NCBI RefSeq assembly: GCF_024622195.1
Contig: NZ_JANKBI010000006.1
Span: 174,386 to 238,385 of the forward strand
Direction: 5' to 3'
DNA length: 64,000 nt
DNA from: Murimonas intestini
Lineage (GTDB): Bacteria > Bacillota > Clostridia > Lachnospirales > Lachnospiraceae
Position 1 is the stretch's first letter. Each line of letters opens with the position of its first letter. The translations under genes and the position numbers were made by a program. Of the stretch, positions 50,738 to 61,500 are shown piece by piece. The notes under the pieces are model-generated. The model was not told the DNA's origin, made no database searches, and saw only the letters and a program-made list of their open reading frames with translations.

Positions 50738-53284
50738 CTAAAACCCAAAATCATACACGAACGCAATATCAATCATAAATTCATACTGTTGCAAAATATT
50801 CTTCTCATCATTTGCATCTGCCAGCACCAGATAATACTTATCACCATACTTGTATTCTCTGGACTTCAATGTAAACTTCTCATGGAATGTTCTCTTCTCC
50901 GGTGCATCTTCACGACTATTCGCCACGATCGGTACATCAAAAGATATCTTTTCTCCATCTTCTGTCGCAAAGTATGCCACCAAACTTCTTGCCTTCATAG
51001 TATCTGTTACTTTCTCTGTCTGAATAAAATCAAAGTAAGTAATCAGGTTGGTCACCTTTCGATTCACAGAAGTCGGAATCACATCTACATAATCGTAAGC
51101 AACCGCTCTAGTATTCGTTGTCAGTTCAATTACCGGAATCAGCATCTCTTGAAGTGATGAACCTCCATGCACATAGTTCTGTCCTCCACCGGCTACCTTA
51201 AAAATATCTGCTCCAATCGGTGTGGTCACATATAAATTATTCATATATGCCATCAATCTGGACTTCATTCCCGGTTCGTTTACTTTCCGTGTTGTAAGCA
51301 GGAACCGTTTGTTGGAATATACACAGATTTCACGGTCATATGATACTTTGTCAAATTCATGTAGCTTGTCTCTCTTATACAAGAAGCCATGATCTGCTGT
51401 AATAAAGAATTTCGGCGCTGATAAATACATTGTTAATCTATGTATCAAGCGATGGATTTCATCTATTGCTTCCTCACAGGCTTTAAAAACTTCATTCTCA
51501 CTGGCTGCCTTATCTCCACGAGCGTCTACCTGGTTATGATAAATGTATACAATATTTTTTCCCTGCAGTAGTTCACGAAGTCTATCTTGATTTGCGTCAA
51601 TTAAATCGTCAAATGCCAAAGCTACATTGTTTTCATTCTGCGCTTTTAAAATCTTATCTCTGGAGGCCAGATCACCACAGCTCTGTCCATCTACTGTGAT
51701 ATTCAATTTATCATCTACCTGTAATTCCTTATGTGGCAGAAGGCTTGCCATTCCCACTGATGTTACCGAAGGCAGTCCACTGATCATACACTCTAATTTC
51801 GGCGTACACTTTTCATCCAGTTCCAATCGTTCCATCAATTCTTTTGCACATTCATACCGAAAAGCATCAGAAATGATGACGATTACACGTTTGTTTCCTT
51901 CGTATGACTTCAGATAATTGCGATAGAAATCTTCCTGACGTTTTAATCCGGTATCTACTATCAAATTATCCGTCAATTCCTGATTCCACTTCGGGGTTAC
52001 TTTCTGCAGATAAGTGAAGGAATACATATTCTCAATGCGTTCTCTTACCTTAGAAAATCTCTCTGTATCTTCTATGCAGTCATAAGCACTATAAAACCAT
52101 CTATAATAAGAATCAATCAAATATGTCTGTTTCTGATAATCATCTACTATAGCCTTGATATCACTGGTTACTTCCAGAACAGATACCGCTTTCATCATCT
52201 GATAGGCATATTTGATTGCCTGATATTCATTCTTGTATACGTTTCCAAAATGGCAGGACTTTGCAGTTCGCTGTTCTGTAATCTGTGCAAGGTTCATGCC
52301 ATCAATCTGAGCATCCAGGATCTCGTCGTTCAGCTGATCCAACGCCCAGTCAATTAAAATATGATCCAGTTCTCTGAAAGCATCACAATTTGCAATATCC
52401 AGAAGCTGTGCTGACTGATCTTTTGATTTGTCCGCATCCTTTTTCAATTCATCCCGTATTCTGCTCACTACCCGTAACGTCTTGTCCACTTTTTCTGATA
52501 ATACGTCATAAGCATTCTGATAAAGTACATTGTCCATCAAATTCCGGACAAATACGACTACATCATTCTTCTTTTTCAATATATATGATTTTAAAACAGC
52601 TGGTACCGTATCTTTTAACGCTACCGATGCATATGTCAAAAGCATACATGCTGCCAGATCATCTATGTTCGGATTTGCAGACTGGTATCCAAAACACTTC
52701 TCACATAATTCCCAGAACTTTTCTAAAAGTCCATTATCCTCTAACGCCTTCATGTATGCTTCGTTGTCATGCAGTAATAACTGTCTGGTAATCTCTTCAA
52801 AATTCGGAGTCTTTACATCTGTAAGCACGGCAATAAGACCAATATCAATGGTTTCCACATTGAAATGGTCTATGCCGAGTTCTTTAAACTTCTCAATACG
52901 ATTCTTATTCTTCCAGAAGTTACTGTACTGTGCCAGATGTTCTTTAAATCGGTTATCAATTCCAATTTCCTGTGACATCTGGGATACCCGGTCCGTGTAG
53001 TACGGAACAGAGTAATAATACATATCTGCCAATGGATTCTCCGCATCACCAGGTTTAGGAAATGGTGCGTATACAAGATACTTGTTCTCTGTATCTGATT
53101 CATTTAATAACCATTTGGAATAAAACCAGTTCGTACCATCCAGAATATGTAATTTTGCATTGTCCAGTTGCAATTCAGATACCTCGTCTTCGTATTCCCC
53201 TTTATCATCAAACCAGAATATAATACGAGTCTCTTCCTTGGAAAATTCAGAATTCAACTGCTCTTGTATATTTTGTAAATCCAT
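50738..53284 (-). CDS. pglZ: BREX alkaline-phosphatase-fold protein PglZ
   Basis: An 848-residue core BREX protein. The N-terminal region (TRIIFWFDDKGEYEDEV) and the C-terminal PglZ domain (VIIISDAFRYECAKELMERL, about residue 471; FFITADHGFLYKRDKL, about 630) show the metal-binding Asp and His expected of the alkaline phosphatase superfamily. The ATG at 53284 has AAGGTG 5 bases upstream. It is needed with the other core proteins for methylation and phage exclusion in studied systems. Confidence 0.93.
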   Translation of the reverse strand: MDLQNIQEQLNSEFSKEETRIIFWFDDKGEYEDEVSELQLDNAKLHILDGTNWFYSKWLLNESDTENKYLVYAPFPKPGDAENPLADMYYYSVPYYTDRVSQMSQEIGIDNRFKEHLAQYSNFWKNKNRIEKFKELGIDHFNVETIDIGLIAVLTDVKTPNFEEITRQLLLHDNEAYMKALEDNGLLEKFWELCEKCFGYQSANPNIDDLAACMLLTYASVALKDTVPAVLKSYILKKKNDVVVFVRNLMDNVLYQNAYDVLSEKVDKTLRVVSRIRDELKKDADKSKDQSAQLLDIANCDAFRELDHILIDWALDQLNDEILDAQIDGMNLAQITEQRTAKSCHFGNVYKNEYQAIKYAYQMMKAVSVLEVTSDIKAIVDDYQKQTYLIDSYYRWFYSAYDCIEDTERFSKVRERIENMYSFTYLQKVTPKWNQELTDNLIVDTGLKRQEDFYRNYLKSYEGNKRVIVIISDAFRYECAKELMERLELDEKCTPKLECMISGLPSVTSVGMASLLPHKELQVDDKLNITVDGQSCGDLASRDKILKAQNENNVALAFDDLIDANQDRLRELLQGKNIVYIYHNQVDARGDKAASENEVFKACEEAIDEIHRLIHRLTMYLSAPKFFITADHGFLYKRDKLHEFDKVSYDREICVYSNKRFLLTTRKVNEPGMKSRLMAYMNNLYVTTPIGADIFKVAGGGQNYVHGGSSLQEMLIPVIELTTNTRAVAYDYVDVIPTSVNRKVTNLITYFDFIQTEKVTDTMKARSLVAYFATEDGEKISFDVPIVANSREDAPEKRTFHEKFTLKSREYKYGDKYYLVLADANDEKNILQQYEFMIDIAFVYDFGF

Positions 53285-53326
53285 CTTTTCACCTTCAAGT
53301 TTATTTGTGCCTAATCTCCGCACAGT

Positions 53327-53545
53327 TTATGATATCTTCAATTTGCTCTCAAGCCAGGAAATGATAATTCCACAATACGGTGTCAAATTTCTTTCCTGTA
53401 CAAGATTTGCATAAGTGCGTTCCAGCTCACGCATAAATGCATCTTGTGATTTACCTTTGCACTTTCTCATGATTCTATTTTTCTCTGCCATCAAAACATT
53501 TTTCCTTGTCTGTGGTAACGAAAGTGCCTGGCAATTCAAGTTCAA
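53327..53545 (-). CDS. Small ORF between ATPase and pglZ
   Basis: A 72-codon frame starting with TTG that overlaps the ATPase stop (TTGA), or 54 codons from an ATG at 53491. It is rich in Lys/Arg in the middle (EKNRIMRKCKGKSQDAFMREL) and ends in a hydrophobic segment CGIIISWLESKLKIS. No family is recognised. Its position right after an ATPase resembles two-gene ATPase-effector modules, but no nuclease motif is visible. It could be a real small partner or the remains of one. Confidence 0.5.
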   Translation of the reverse strand: MNLNCQALSLPQTRKNVLMAEKNRIMRKCKGKSQDAFMRELERTYANLVQERNLTPYCGIIISWLESKLKIS

Positions 53546-54810
53546 TCCGGATCTGTTGTTCCGACAATCGCTTCTATCTCCATCAAAACCTTATCTGCTT
53601 CTTTGTATTTATTTTCATCCATATACGCATAGAATAAATCCATACGCTGCTTGATATCAGCCGGACGCTCCGATACTTTCATAACCTCCCGTAAGATGGA
53701 ATTTACATCTCTTCCATAGGTCTGTGCCACCGGCATGTAGATTTCTCCATGATCCAGAATTCGAATCTGCTCTCTTCTAACAGAGTTGATAACTGCCGGA
53801 GCGTGGGAGCTGACAATAAACTGGAGCTCCGGAAAAATTGCATGAAGGTCACTCAGAATCGTCTGCTGCCACTGCGGATGCAAATGTAAATCAATTTCAT
53901 CAATCAGCACAACACCAGGTGTTTTTTCCAGCACCTGATCTCCCAGCGTAGAATTTAATACTGCCATACGATAGGCAATGTCACCGATCATACTGAGAGT
54001 ATTCTTATATCCTTCGCTCATCTCATCCATTGCAAATTTCTGTGCATCGCCATTCGCAGTTTCAAATTCCAGTACCCGTCTATGGGTATCAAGATCAAAG
54101 AAAAGGGTGGCATTTCGTGCACCGCTGATTCTCTCAAAGCTTCTGCAGATTGCTTTTTCGACTGTTTTCAAAAGTAATGGTCTTTCCAGTATGCCTGTCT
54201 TCTGCTGTTCCTGAAGACTTTTTAGTGTCTGCATCTGGAACCAGTTTAGCATCAACTTTTCATTTGACTCGGCTGCCACACAATCCACGTAGCCGACCTG
54301 ACGTTTAAACTCCGTTAAAGATTTCAGATTTCTCTTTTCTTTCTTCTGTGCATATAAACGTCCAGTTCCGTAGTACGATATCAGCGGAAGCACCAGTGAC
54401 TTATCTCCTGTCATGATCTGATTCTGTGCTTTCTTCGCAAGAGCTGTCAATTCACCTGCATCTTTGATAGTAGTCTTGCCACTTTCAGAGTTCAAAGAAC
54501 GAATCCATTTAACATTTCGCTGAGCCAGGCAATCACCAATACTCTCAATACTTACTGGAAACTGGTGCTGCGGATCAATCGTTCCGTTTAAATCATGGAA
54601 CTCATATCTGGCATCATCCTTTAAAATACTTCTACTAACACCACCATCTATCCCCAATAGAAATGTACTGACTGAGACAGCCACTGCATCCAATATTGCA
54701 GTCTTTCCTGCTCCATTCTTACCAACTACCAATGTGATATAATCATCAAAATCAATCTCAGCCTCTTTGAAACATCTGTAATTGGAAATCTTGATATTTT
54801 TTAATTTCAA
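53542..54810 (-). CDS. RecF/OLD-like AAA_21 ATPase, BREX accessory
   Basis: A 422-residue SMC-type ATPase with Walker A VVGKNGAGKTAIL (residues 30-37), a signature region near EMSEGYKNTLSMIGDIAYRM, Walker B GVVLIDEIDLHLHP and the His-switch VSSHAPAVINS. It starts with TTG at 54810, with GGAGG 10 bases upstream. Lone ATPases of this type occur in retron, PtuA and Gabija-like defence systems, coupled to nucleases. Here it is inserted between pglX and pglZ with only a small ORF after it. Whether it modulates BREX or forms its own defence unit is unknown. Confidence 0.83.
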   Translation of the reverse strand: MKLKNIKISNYRCFKEAEIDFDDYITLVVGKNGAGKTAILDAVAVSVSTFLLGIDGGVSRSILKDDARYEFHDLNGTIDPQHQFPVSIESIGDCLAQRNVKWIRSLNSESGKTTIKDAGELTALAKKAQNQIMTGDKSLVLPLISYYGTGRLYAQKKEKRNLKSLTEFKRQVGYVDCVAAESNEKLMLNWFQMQTLKSLQEQQKTGILERPLLLKTVEKAICRSFERISGARNATLFFDLDTHRRVLEFETANGDAQKFAMDEMSEGYKNTLSMIGDIAYRMAVLNSTLGDQVLEKTPGVVLIDEIDLHLHPQWQQTILSDLHAIFPELQFIVSSHAPAVINSVRREQIRILDHGEIYMPVAQTYGRDVNSILREVMKVSERPADIKQRMDLFYAYMDENKYKEADKVLMEIEAIVGTTDPD

Positions 54811-54833
54811 TTATCTGTCACCTCCATTCCTTC

Positions 54834-57800
54834 TTATTTAATTTTAGCCAAAAGATCCACTTTTAATGCTTTCTTTCCTTCCTGTGCCACTTCTACATCT
54901 TGGAATTTCTCGTAATTTACTTTTACTCCATCATCCAGATCAATCTCGATTCTTTTGTTGGCAATATGAGCAATGGCCTCATCATAAATCTTCATTTCTG
55001 CAAGCTGTTTTGTATATTTCGTCACTGCTTTTGTTGCCTTCGATTTTTCGGAAGCTGAGGTTGCATTGTCAATGGTATACTGAGCACTCTGCATCGCTGT
55101 TTCTACATATTTCTGTGCGCGGTGCAAATAGTCTGTTCTTACACGTCCAACAGTGTCTGCATCATAACGGTGCATGTAGATCAGTGCCTTAAATCCATTT
55201 TGTTTTCCACTGTCGAAGAGCCAGTAAATTGGTCTCTTCTGATATACTTTCAGATGGTCTGTATAAAAGTCTTTTAGAAAATAGTTACGGATGACTTCTC
55301 TGGAAGTATCACCCCTATTGCCTAATGCATTTGCAATAAAATCAAGGTTTTTTTCTAAGGTGTCGGAGCCGTAGACAGTTTTGACAAATTCTACAAAACG
55401 TCCAACAATATCATCTGAGAAATATTCTTCATCAGTGATTGGAATGCAGTTATCGTCATCCGGAAGAAATGTCTTATACTTACTACTGTCACATTCACCG
55501 CCGGCATAGATCAGCCCTTTTTCATCTAAAGAATAACGACCAAACATGCAGCCCACAACATAGGAAATGAAAGAACGAATATCCCGTCCCAAATCTGCCT
55601 TACGAACTGTGACATCTTTATCCTCTACTTCTGGTGTTAACTCATTCTGCAAACCATAAATGTCGATAAATATACGGTTCAGTTCTTCTTCGTTGTTTTT
55701 CAACTGATTGAAACGTTCATCGCATTCAGTCTTCCACTGCTCAAAGGCTTCAGAGACAGTGGAAACAGAACAGATGAGAGGATGCTGCTTGAAGTCCCAA
55801 GAGGTTTCAAAGGAGTCCCAGTCTCGTTTTGAATTAGAAATACACTTATCTGCCATCTCCTCAATTGTATGACGTTTTTCCTCTAAAATACATAATGGAA
55901 TAGATCCAATATTGCCAGGTTGGTACGAAATACTCGGGTTAAGAACATTGAGAATGTAGTCTGTCACTGAAGAACATAACAGTGCCTCTATATATGAAAT
56001 ATCTTTGGTAGCAGCATATAAGCCACATCCGACCGCATCACATAAAAAACCTTTTTCAAAATATCTTGACGAAAATTTACTTGACGATAAAAACGTCCAT
56101 GTTATCCCTTCTCTAAATATGAAATCCAAATTATAATTGTGTGAACGAATTCTCCCTGTTTTTTCGTCCTTGAAATTTCTAATTTCAAGTCCATCGTTTT
56201 CCCAGTTCACAACATAATCCCTATTCCCATACCACTTTCTAAACTCTCCGCCCTTGTTATATGGAAAGAATTTCTTTTTACTCAACTGTGCTTCATCTCT
56301 GTTTTTTATATTAAATCCAATTCTGTCAAGTGCAACTTCGTGCCACAATCTTAGAAAGCGATCATTACTTGCTGTTGCCATTCCTAAGCGTGCTTGTGCA
56401 AGATCTGATATTGCTTGATTATGAAAACACTCAATAAATCTACTGCTTACCCAGTAAGCAATAGGAGTTCCAGGAATATCGAAATATCTATCTTGATTTG
56501 ATAGAAAATATCCTGTTCCATCAAAAAACCATATTTCTTTGGTATCAACAGAATCTACAGCTCCTTGTTTTCTAAAGAGTCGGCGGTATGTGCCAGTGTA
56601 TTTTGCATAATTTCCATTTTTGATTACAAAAGAAGTCGTACCAAAGTCAGAGCCAAAAACACCCCTTCCTAAATGAAGCATATTAACAAATGTATTTTGT
56701 GATAGCAAACTTCTTCGCAATTCTTCATAGCTTGATAAAAACATCCATACCGGAATGTTAATCATTGCCATATGCCCATTTAAATTACACATAGTTAAAG
56801 TTTTTTCCATGCATACCGTGCTCATATCACCTTTGCTATCAGGATAATTCTTCTTTACAAAATCAGACAACTTTGCGCTCATACCGCCATTTCCCATATA
56901 CGGCGGATTTGTCACCACTGCATCATACTTTTGTCCCAGATTCTTCGCTACTCTTACCAGTTTTCGTAAAATTTTCTGTGTTTCTTCACTTCCTACACTT
57001 TCAAATGAAATCTGTCCATCTGTTCCTAAATCTTCTACAAATTTTTCCAGTACATTCCAGTCACAGGTATCTACATTCAAAATAGAACCATATTCTCTGG
57101 CATCTATAAAGGTATCCAGTAATCCTTCCATCTGCATCGTTGCCAGATTTCGTTCCATCTCGCTTAAATGTGTACCGAAAAATTTCAGATGACTCCGGTT
57201 AATCCCATTACTCTCTATAATCGCATACACTTTCGGTTCCGTTTTCCCATCTCTTCCACGCAGGAATCGTCGGTTATATCCACGACCTTTCATCATAACT
57301 GCAAAGTATGCGAGCTGATATGCCCTCTGGTCGATATCCAGTCCATGAATATTATGTTCTACGATTTCAAATGCCGCTTCTCTCTTGTCATATCCAGCAC
57401 TTTCATAGATATCCATCAATACATCGAACATTGCAATTAGTATATGACCACTTCCCATACACGGATCAATACAAGTAATATCTGTTGGTTTTAGATCTTT
57501 GTATGTGGTACGTATTTCTGCCAGTTTCACATTGACTGCTTCTTCCTGCTCTGCTTCTGGAAGGTAGTATTTCCATCCGAATTTTTCAGCAACTGTCTTT
57601 TCATCTGTGCTTGGATCTACTGCCCGTAAGTGTTCAATCCAGATTCTTCCCACTGAGTTTTCAACCATATAACGCACAATCCAGTCTGGTGTAAAAAGCT
57701 GGGTTGCCGCCGGAATTCGTTCTTTCGTGATCTTTACATTCTTTTTCAATTTTGCAAAGGTATCATCTTTCAATTCTGTGTTGTAATACTGGTACAGCCA

Positions 57801-58502
57801 TCCAATAATCTCTACCTGTCCGGTTGGATTGCCTTCTTCATCCAGTGTGGATACATTAAAGTCTGTTTCCGGGATACCTGTCTCCGGATTCACCAGCATA
57901 TAAATCACATCATCTTTATTGGTGTAAGAAATACCAAACAGCAATTCCATATAGTCTGAATCTGCTTCAAACAGTCCTGGCAGGATATCATGTAGCTGAT
58001 GGCACTGTTTCAAGAATAATTTACCGTACATTTTATCGGTATCTTCTGATGTACCACTCATTTTCCAATTGATGATTTCTTCTTTTTCCTGTGCTGTCAG
58101 GTCTAAATCTACATCTGGTGCCTGTGTCACAAGATCCGGTTCCATTTTCCCCTCTTTTTCAGAAGAAAGCACACGAACTCTGTTTGGAAGATAGTCATTT
58201 ACTTCCATAAAACGGATAGCACAGATTCTGTTGAACCAGGTATACGCCACTTCCTCTACAACTGCTTCAAAACCACGAGACTCAATTTGAGATACCAGTC
58301 GTCTTCTCTGTTCACACTGTCTTTTATTCAATGTTACTTCTGTTCCTGCAACCGTCTGATATACTTCAAAGTCCGCTCCCTTAGTGATTGGTTCACTACA
58401 GGATTTCTCTGTGATACCAAGCATACCTGCTTTATCTGTAACCGAATCGATCAATTTTTTTCTTGCTTCTATGGCAAATTTCTTTATCGCATTCTTGTTC
58501 AT
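54834..58502 (-). CDS. pglX: BREX adenine-specific DNA methyltransferase PglX
   Basis: A 1222-residue N6-adenine methyltransferase that marks host DNA at the BREX site. SAM-binding DPCMGSGHILIAMFD lies near residue 345 and catalytic VVTNPPYMGNGGM near residue 533. N-terminal EARKKLIDSVTDKAGMLGI and the long C-terminal recognition region fit type 1 PglX. No frameshift is visible, although these genes are often phase-variable; no homopolymer or inverted repeat suggesting switching was seen. Confidence 0.95.
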   Translation of the reverse strand: MNKNAIKKFAIEARKKLIDSVTDKAGMLGITEKSCSEPITKGADFEVYQTVAGTEVTLNKRQCEQRRRLVSQIESRGFEAVVEEVAYTWFNRICAIRFMEVNDYLPNRVRVLSSEKEGKMEPDLVTQAPDVDLDLTAQEKEEIINWKMSGTSEDTDKMYGKLFLKQCHQLHDILPGLFEADSDYMELLFGISYTNKDDVIYMLVNPETGIPETDFNVSTLDEEGNPTGQVEIIGWLYQYYNTELKDDTFAKLKKNVKITKERIPAATQLFTPDWIVRYMVENSVGRIWIEHLRAVDPSTDEKTVAEKFGWKYYLPEAEQEEAVNVKLAEIRTTYKDLKPTDITCIDPCMGSGHILIAMFDVLMDIYESAGYDKREAAFEIVEHNIHGLDIDQRAYQLAYFAVMMKGRGYNRRFLRGRDGKTEPKVYAIIESNGINRSHLKFFGTHLSEMERNLATMQMEGLLDTFIDAREYGSILNVDTCDWNVLEKFVEDLGTDGQISFESVGSEETQKILRKLVRVAKNLGQKYDAVVTNPPYMGNGGMSAKLSDFVKKNYPDSKGDMSTVCMEKTLTMCNLNGHMAMINIPVWMFLSSYEELRRSLLSQNTFVNMLHLGRGVFGSDFGTTSFVIKNGNYAKYTGTYRRLFRKQGAVDSVDTKEIWFFDGTGYFLSNQDRYFDIPGTPIAYWVSSRFIECFHNQAISDLAQARLGMATASNDRFLRLWHEVALDRIGFNIKNRDEAQLSKKKFFPYNKGGEFRKWYGNRDYVVNWENDGLEIRNFKDEKTGRIRSHNYNLDFIFREGITWTFLSSSKFSSRYFEKGFLCDAVGCGLYAATKDISYIEALLCSSVTDYILNVLNPSISYQPGNIGSIPLCILEEKRHTIEEMADKCISNSKRDWDSFETSWDFKQHPLICSVSTVSEAFEQWKTECDERFNQLKNNEEELNRIFIDIYGLQNELTPEVEDKDVTVRKADLGRDIRSFISYVVGCMFGRYSLDEKGLIYAGGECDSSKYKTFLPDDDNCIPITDEEYFSDDIVGRFVEFVKTVYGSDTLEKNLDFIANALGNRGDTSREVIRNYFLKDFYTDHLKVYQKRPIYWLFDSGKQNGFKALIYMHRYDADTVGRVRTDYLHRAQKYVETAMQSAQYTIDNATSASEKSKATKAVTKYTKQLAEMKIYDEAIAHIANKRIEIDLDDGVKVNYEKFQDVEVAQEGKKALKVDLLAKIK

Positions 58503-58527
58503 GTACTATTTCCTCCCACTGGAATGT

Positions 58528-61500
58528 TTAACTCAATGTAATAATTGTATTTTCATCCAGCTCGTTTAATAATTTTTTCTTCAGCTCTGCCAGGAACTTG
58601 TCAATATCCTGCTCGTTTTCAATCGAATAGATTCTCGCACCAGCTACGTTACTAATGGATACATTCTTGCGTTTCTTTGGCTTCGGCTGAACTGGCGGTG
58701 TTACCGGCTTCGGTGGTTCCGTATGGCCGCCGCCTGTCGGTGGTGTTACCAGAGGTACAGGCTGTACCGGTTTCGGACGATGTGCTTCTTCATATTCTGT
58801 AATCTCATCCATACAACGAAGCTTCAATGTATCACTTTCCAGTCTGATATTTTTTACTGCTGCAATCTCATGGGATGTATCCAGTTTCTGCTTCAGTTCT
58901 GCAAAAGCATTTACGAACTTGTCCCTAAATACAGATGCAAATTCTTTCTCATCTAACGTATATAATACTTTTTCCAGATCATCATCCACAATCGGTCGCA
59001 TCTCTTCTGCTTCTTTTTCCAGTAAGGCTCCATACTGCTGTACGAACTTCATGGACATATCCGGCAGTTTCTGAATCTGTCCAAATGGATTCTTTGCCGT
59101 CACAATGGCTTCCATCTGAGCCACGTTGTCAATGATCCCCTGTTCCCGAACATAGGTCTTGCTGTTTTCAAACATCTGGATCTGTTCCAGTGCTTTTTCA
59201 AAGATTTTTTTCTGACCACCTTTGAAGAAATCAAATACCGGTGCAGTATTGTCTGCATCATCTAAAAGATCATCTCGCTTTTTATCTACTGTTTTAAAGA
59301 ACTCGACCGGCTCTTTGATAGAGAGAAGTTCTTTCAGATTCTTCTTCGCCTCTTCCATCAAGGATTTACATGGCAGCTTTGGATTTACACGATATTCAAT
59401 CATGATTTCATTGAAAATATCCAGCTTATCCTGAGCTTTATTCTTAAAGTTTCTCATAATTGTATCGTCATCATCACTGGATACAGAGAATCCAAAATAA
59501 TCCTTCAATACTTCTTTTGCCGAACGGATCTGTCCGTCTGTCGCTCTTTCCCTGATATCAATCAGCAGTTTTTCTACAAATTCACGTTTTGTCAGATAGC
59601 GTACCAGTTCATCTTTTGTATTAGACAGCATGGATAGGCTCTGACTGTTATATGTCAGGGATACCCGTCCCATCTTAAATAGCATGGCAACTAGCCACTG
59701 CACGTCTTTCGGATCAAAGCCATACGGAGCTGCCCCGAATTTATCCTGTAGGGATTTCAGGGATGTTTTCATATGTCTTGCATTGTTAAGACCGATTACC
59801 TGAATCACTTCTTCCAGTGCCAGTTTATTCGGTGTGGTATCACTGGTTCCAAGGAAAGAAACCTGTCCGTCGTTGCCATTGAATACTGCAGCAATATCAG
59901 AAAGTTCCGGAGCTGTCTCCATGTAGGTCAGCTTGTTATACTGCATTGCTACTAACTTTCCAAGTGCCTCATTGATACGGCTTGCCGGTTCTTTTGCTAA
60001 AATGTTTGCTTTATCTCCATTCACATAGATATCCGCATGTTTCAGGGCATCTTCGATAAAAATACGGATGCGGTCCTTCTTTTCAATACGTTCATCTTCT
60101 TTTGCACGACGAATACTGTCAAAGCTTCCTCTTGCACCGGAAGCATTTTTATTCAGGAACTTATAAATCTTGATAGATTCTGTGATTTCATCCAGGAAGG
60201 TACTGTCGTTAGGCAGTTTCACAATCACACTATGTTCCTGTGCGGAAAGCATACGCAGGGCAGAATCCGGATAATCTTCTCCATATGGTGTAATTATCGA
60301 TACTCCAATATCATTAGACTGAATTCCCTTGAAATACCGATCATCTACTTTCTGGTTAAATGGGAATAAATAACGGCTGCTATAACGATATTTCTTGTCT
60401 GTAAAGATTTCCTCGAAGATTACTGTGGATGCCTCTCCGATAATCTCTCCCATTTCTACAGATTCGTTATTGATGGCATTATTGATTTCCTGCTCTTCAT
60501 TTGTCAGGAAGATATAGATTTCTCCATTCTTCTGTACCAATGTCTCTCGAATCAGTTTCTTTAAAGATTCTTCAATCTTTCCACGAATTACGATACGGTC
60601 ATCGTCAATATTGGAGATCATCAGTGTGGTAAGGTTATCTACATTTGCCTTGATCTCTTTGACGTATTTAATCATAAACAGCACTTTCAGCAGTTCTACA
60701 TCGAACTCATCCAGTCTGCTATTGTCCTCTGCATCCGTAATGACCTGGCTGTGCTGATGGTCAATGAATTTATGCAGCGGATCATAGAAATAGCTGAATG
60801 GTACCAGCACACCTTCCTGGCTGTCTTTTAATCGAATCGCAGACTCTTGGAATAGTGCCAACATAGAACGGGACTGATCGGATAAATGCTTTCCACTGGC
60901 TCCATGAGTACGCACGGCTGTCAGTACCTGTCCAAGTAAATTGAACTGGTATGGAATAAACGGATAGCAATCAGCAAAATCTGTCTTGTCTGTATATAAT
61001 TTCTTATCTGCAGTATCTGCCGTAAATGTGATCAGATTCTTGATAATGGATTCTTTCTGCTCATATAACAGCTTCAATGCAGACTCCGCAATCTCATTCT
61101 TCTCCAGAATACGTTTACGGATAACTTCATCTACATTGGATGCAGACAGAGATAATCTGGTATCAAAACGTCCCTGAATCTTTGAGAAGTCATTTCCTTT
61201 TGTCTTTGTAATAGAATCAATATCTTCCTGACTGGTAACGATAACCCATGCTTTTCCTCTGCAGGCAGTTCCCAGGTCTTCTACAATAGTCTGCAAATTC
61301 AGCATTAACTGGGTATCATCAGCAATATACTGTCCAATCTCATCCACCAGGAAAATGACATGGTGGTTCGGTCCTTTTTTCTCACAATATTCTTTTACCA
61401 GAGATACGAATTTTTCAATACTGAGATCATAGCTTACTTTTGCATTTTTACACCAGTTACGAGCCGCTTCCTCACTCATAAAGTCCATCGCTACAATGGT

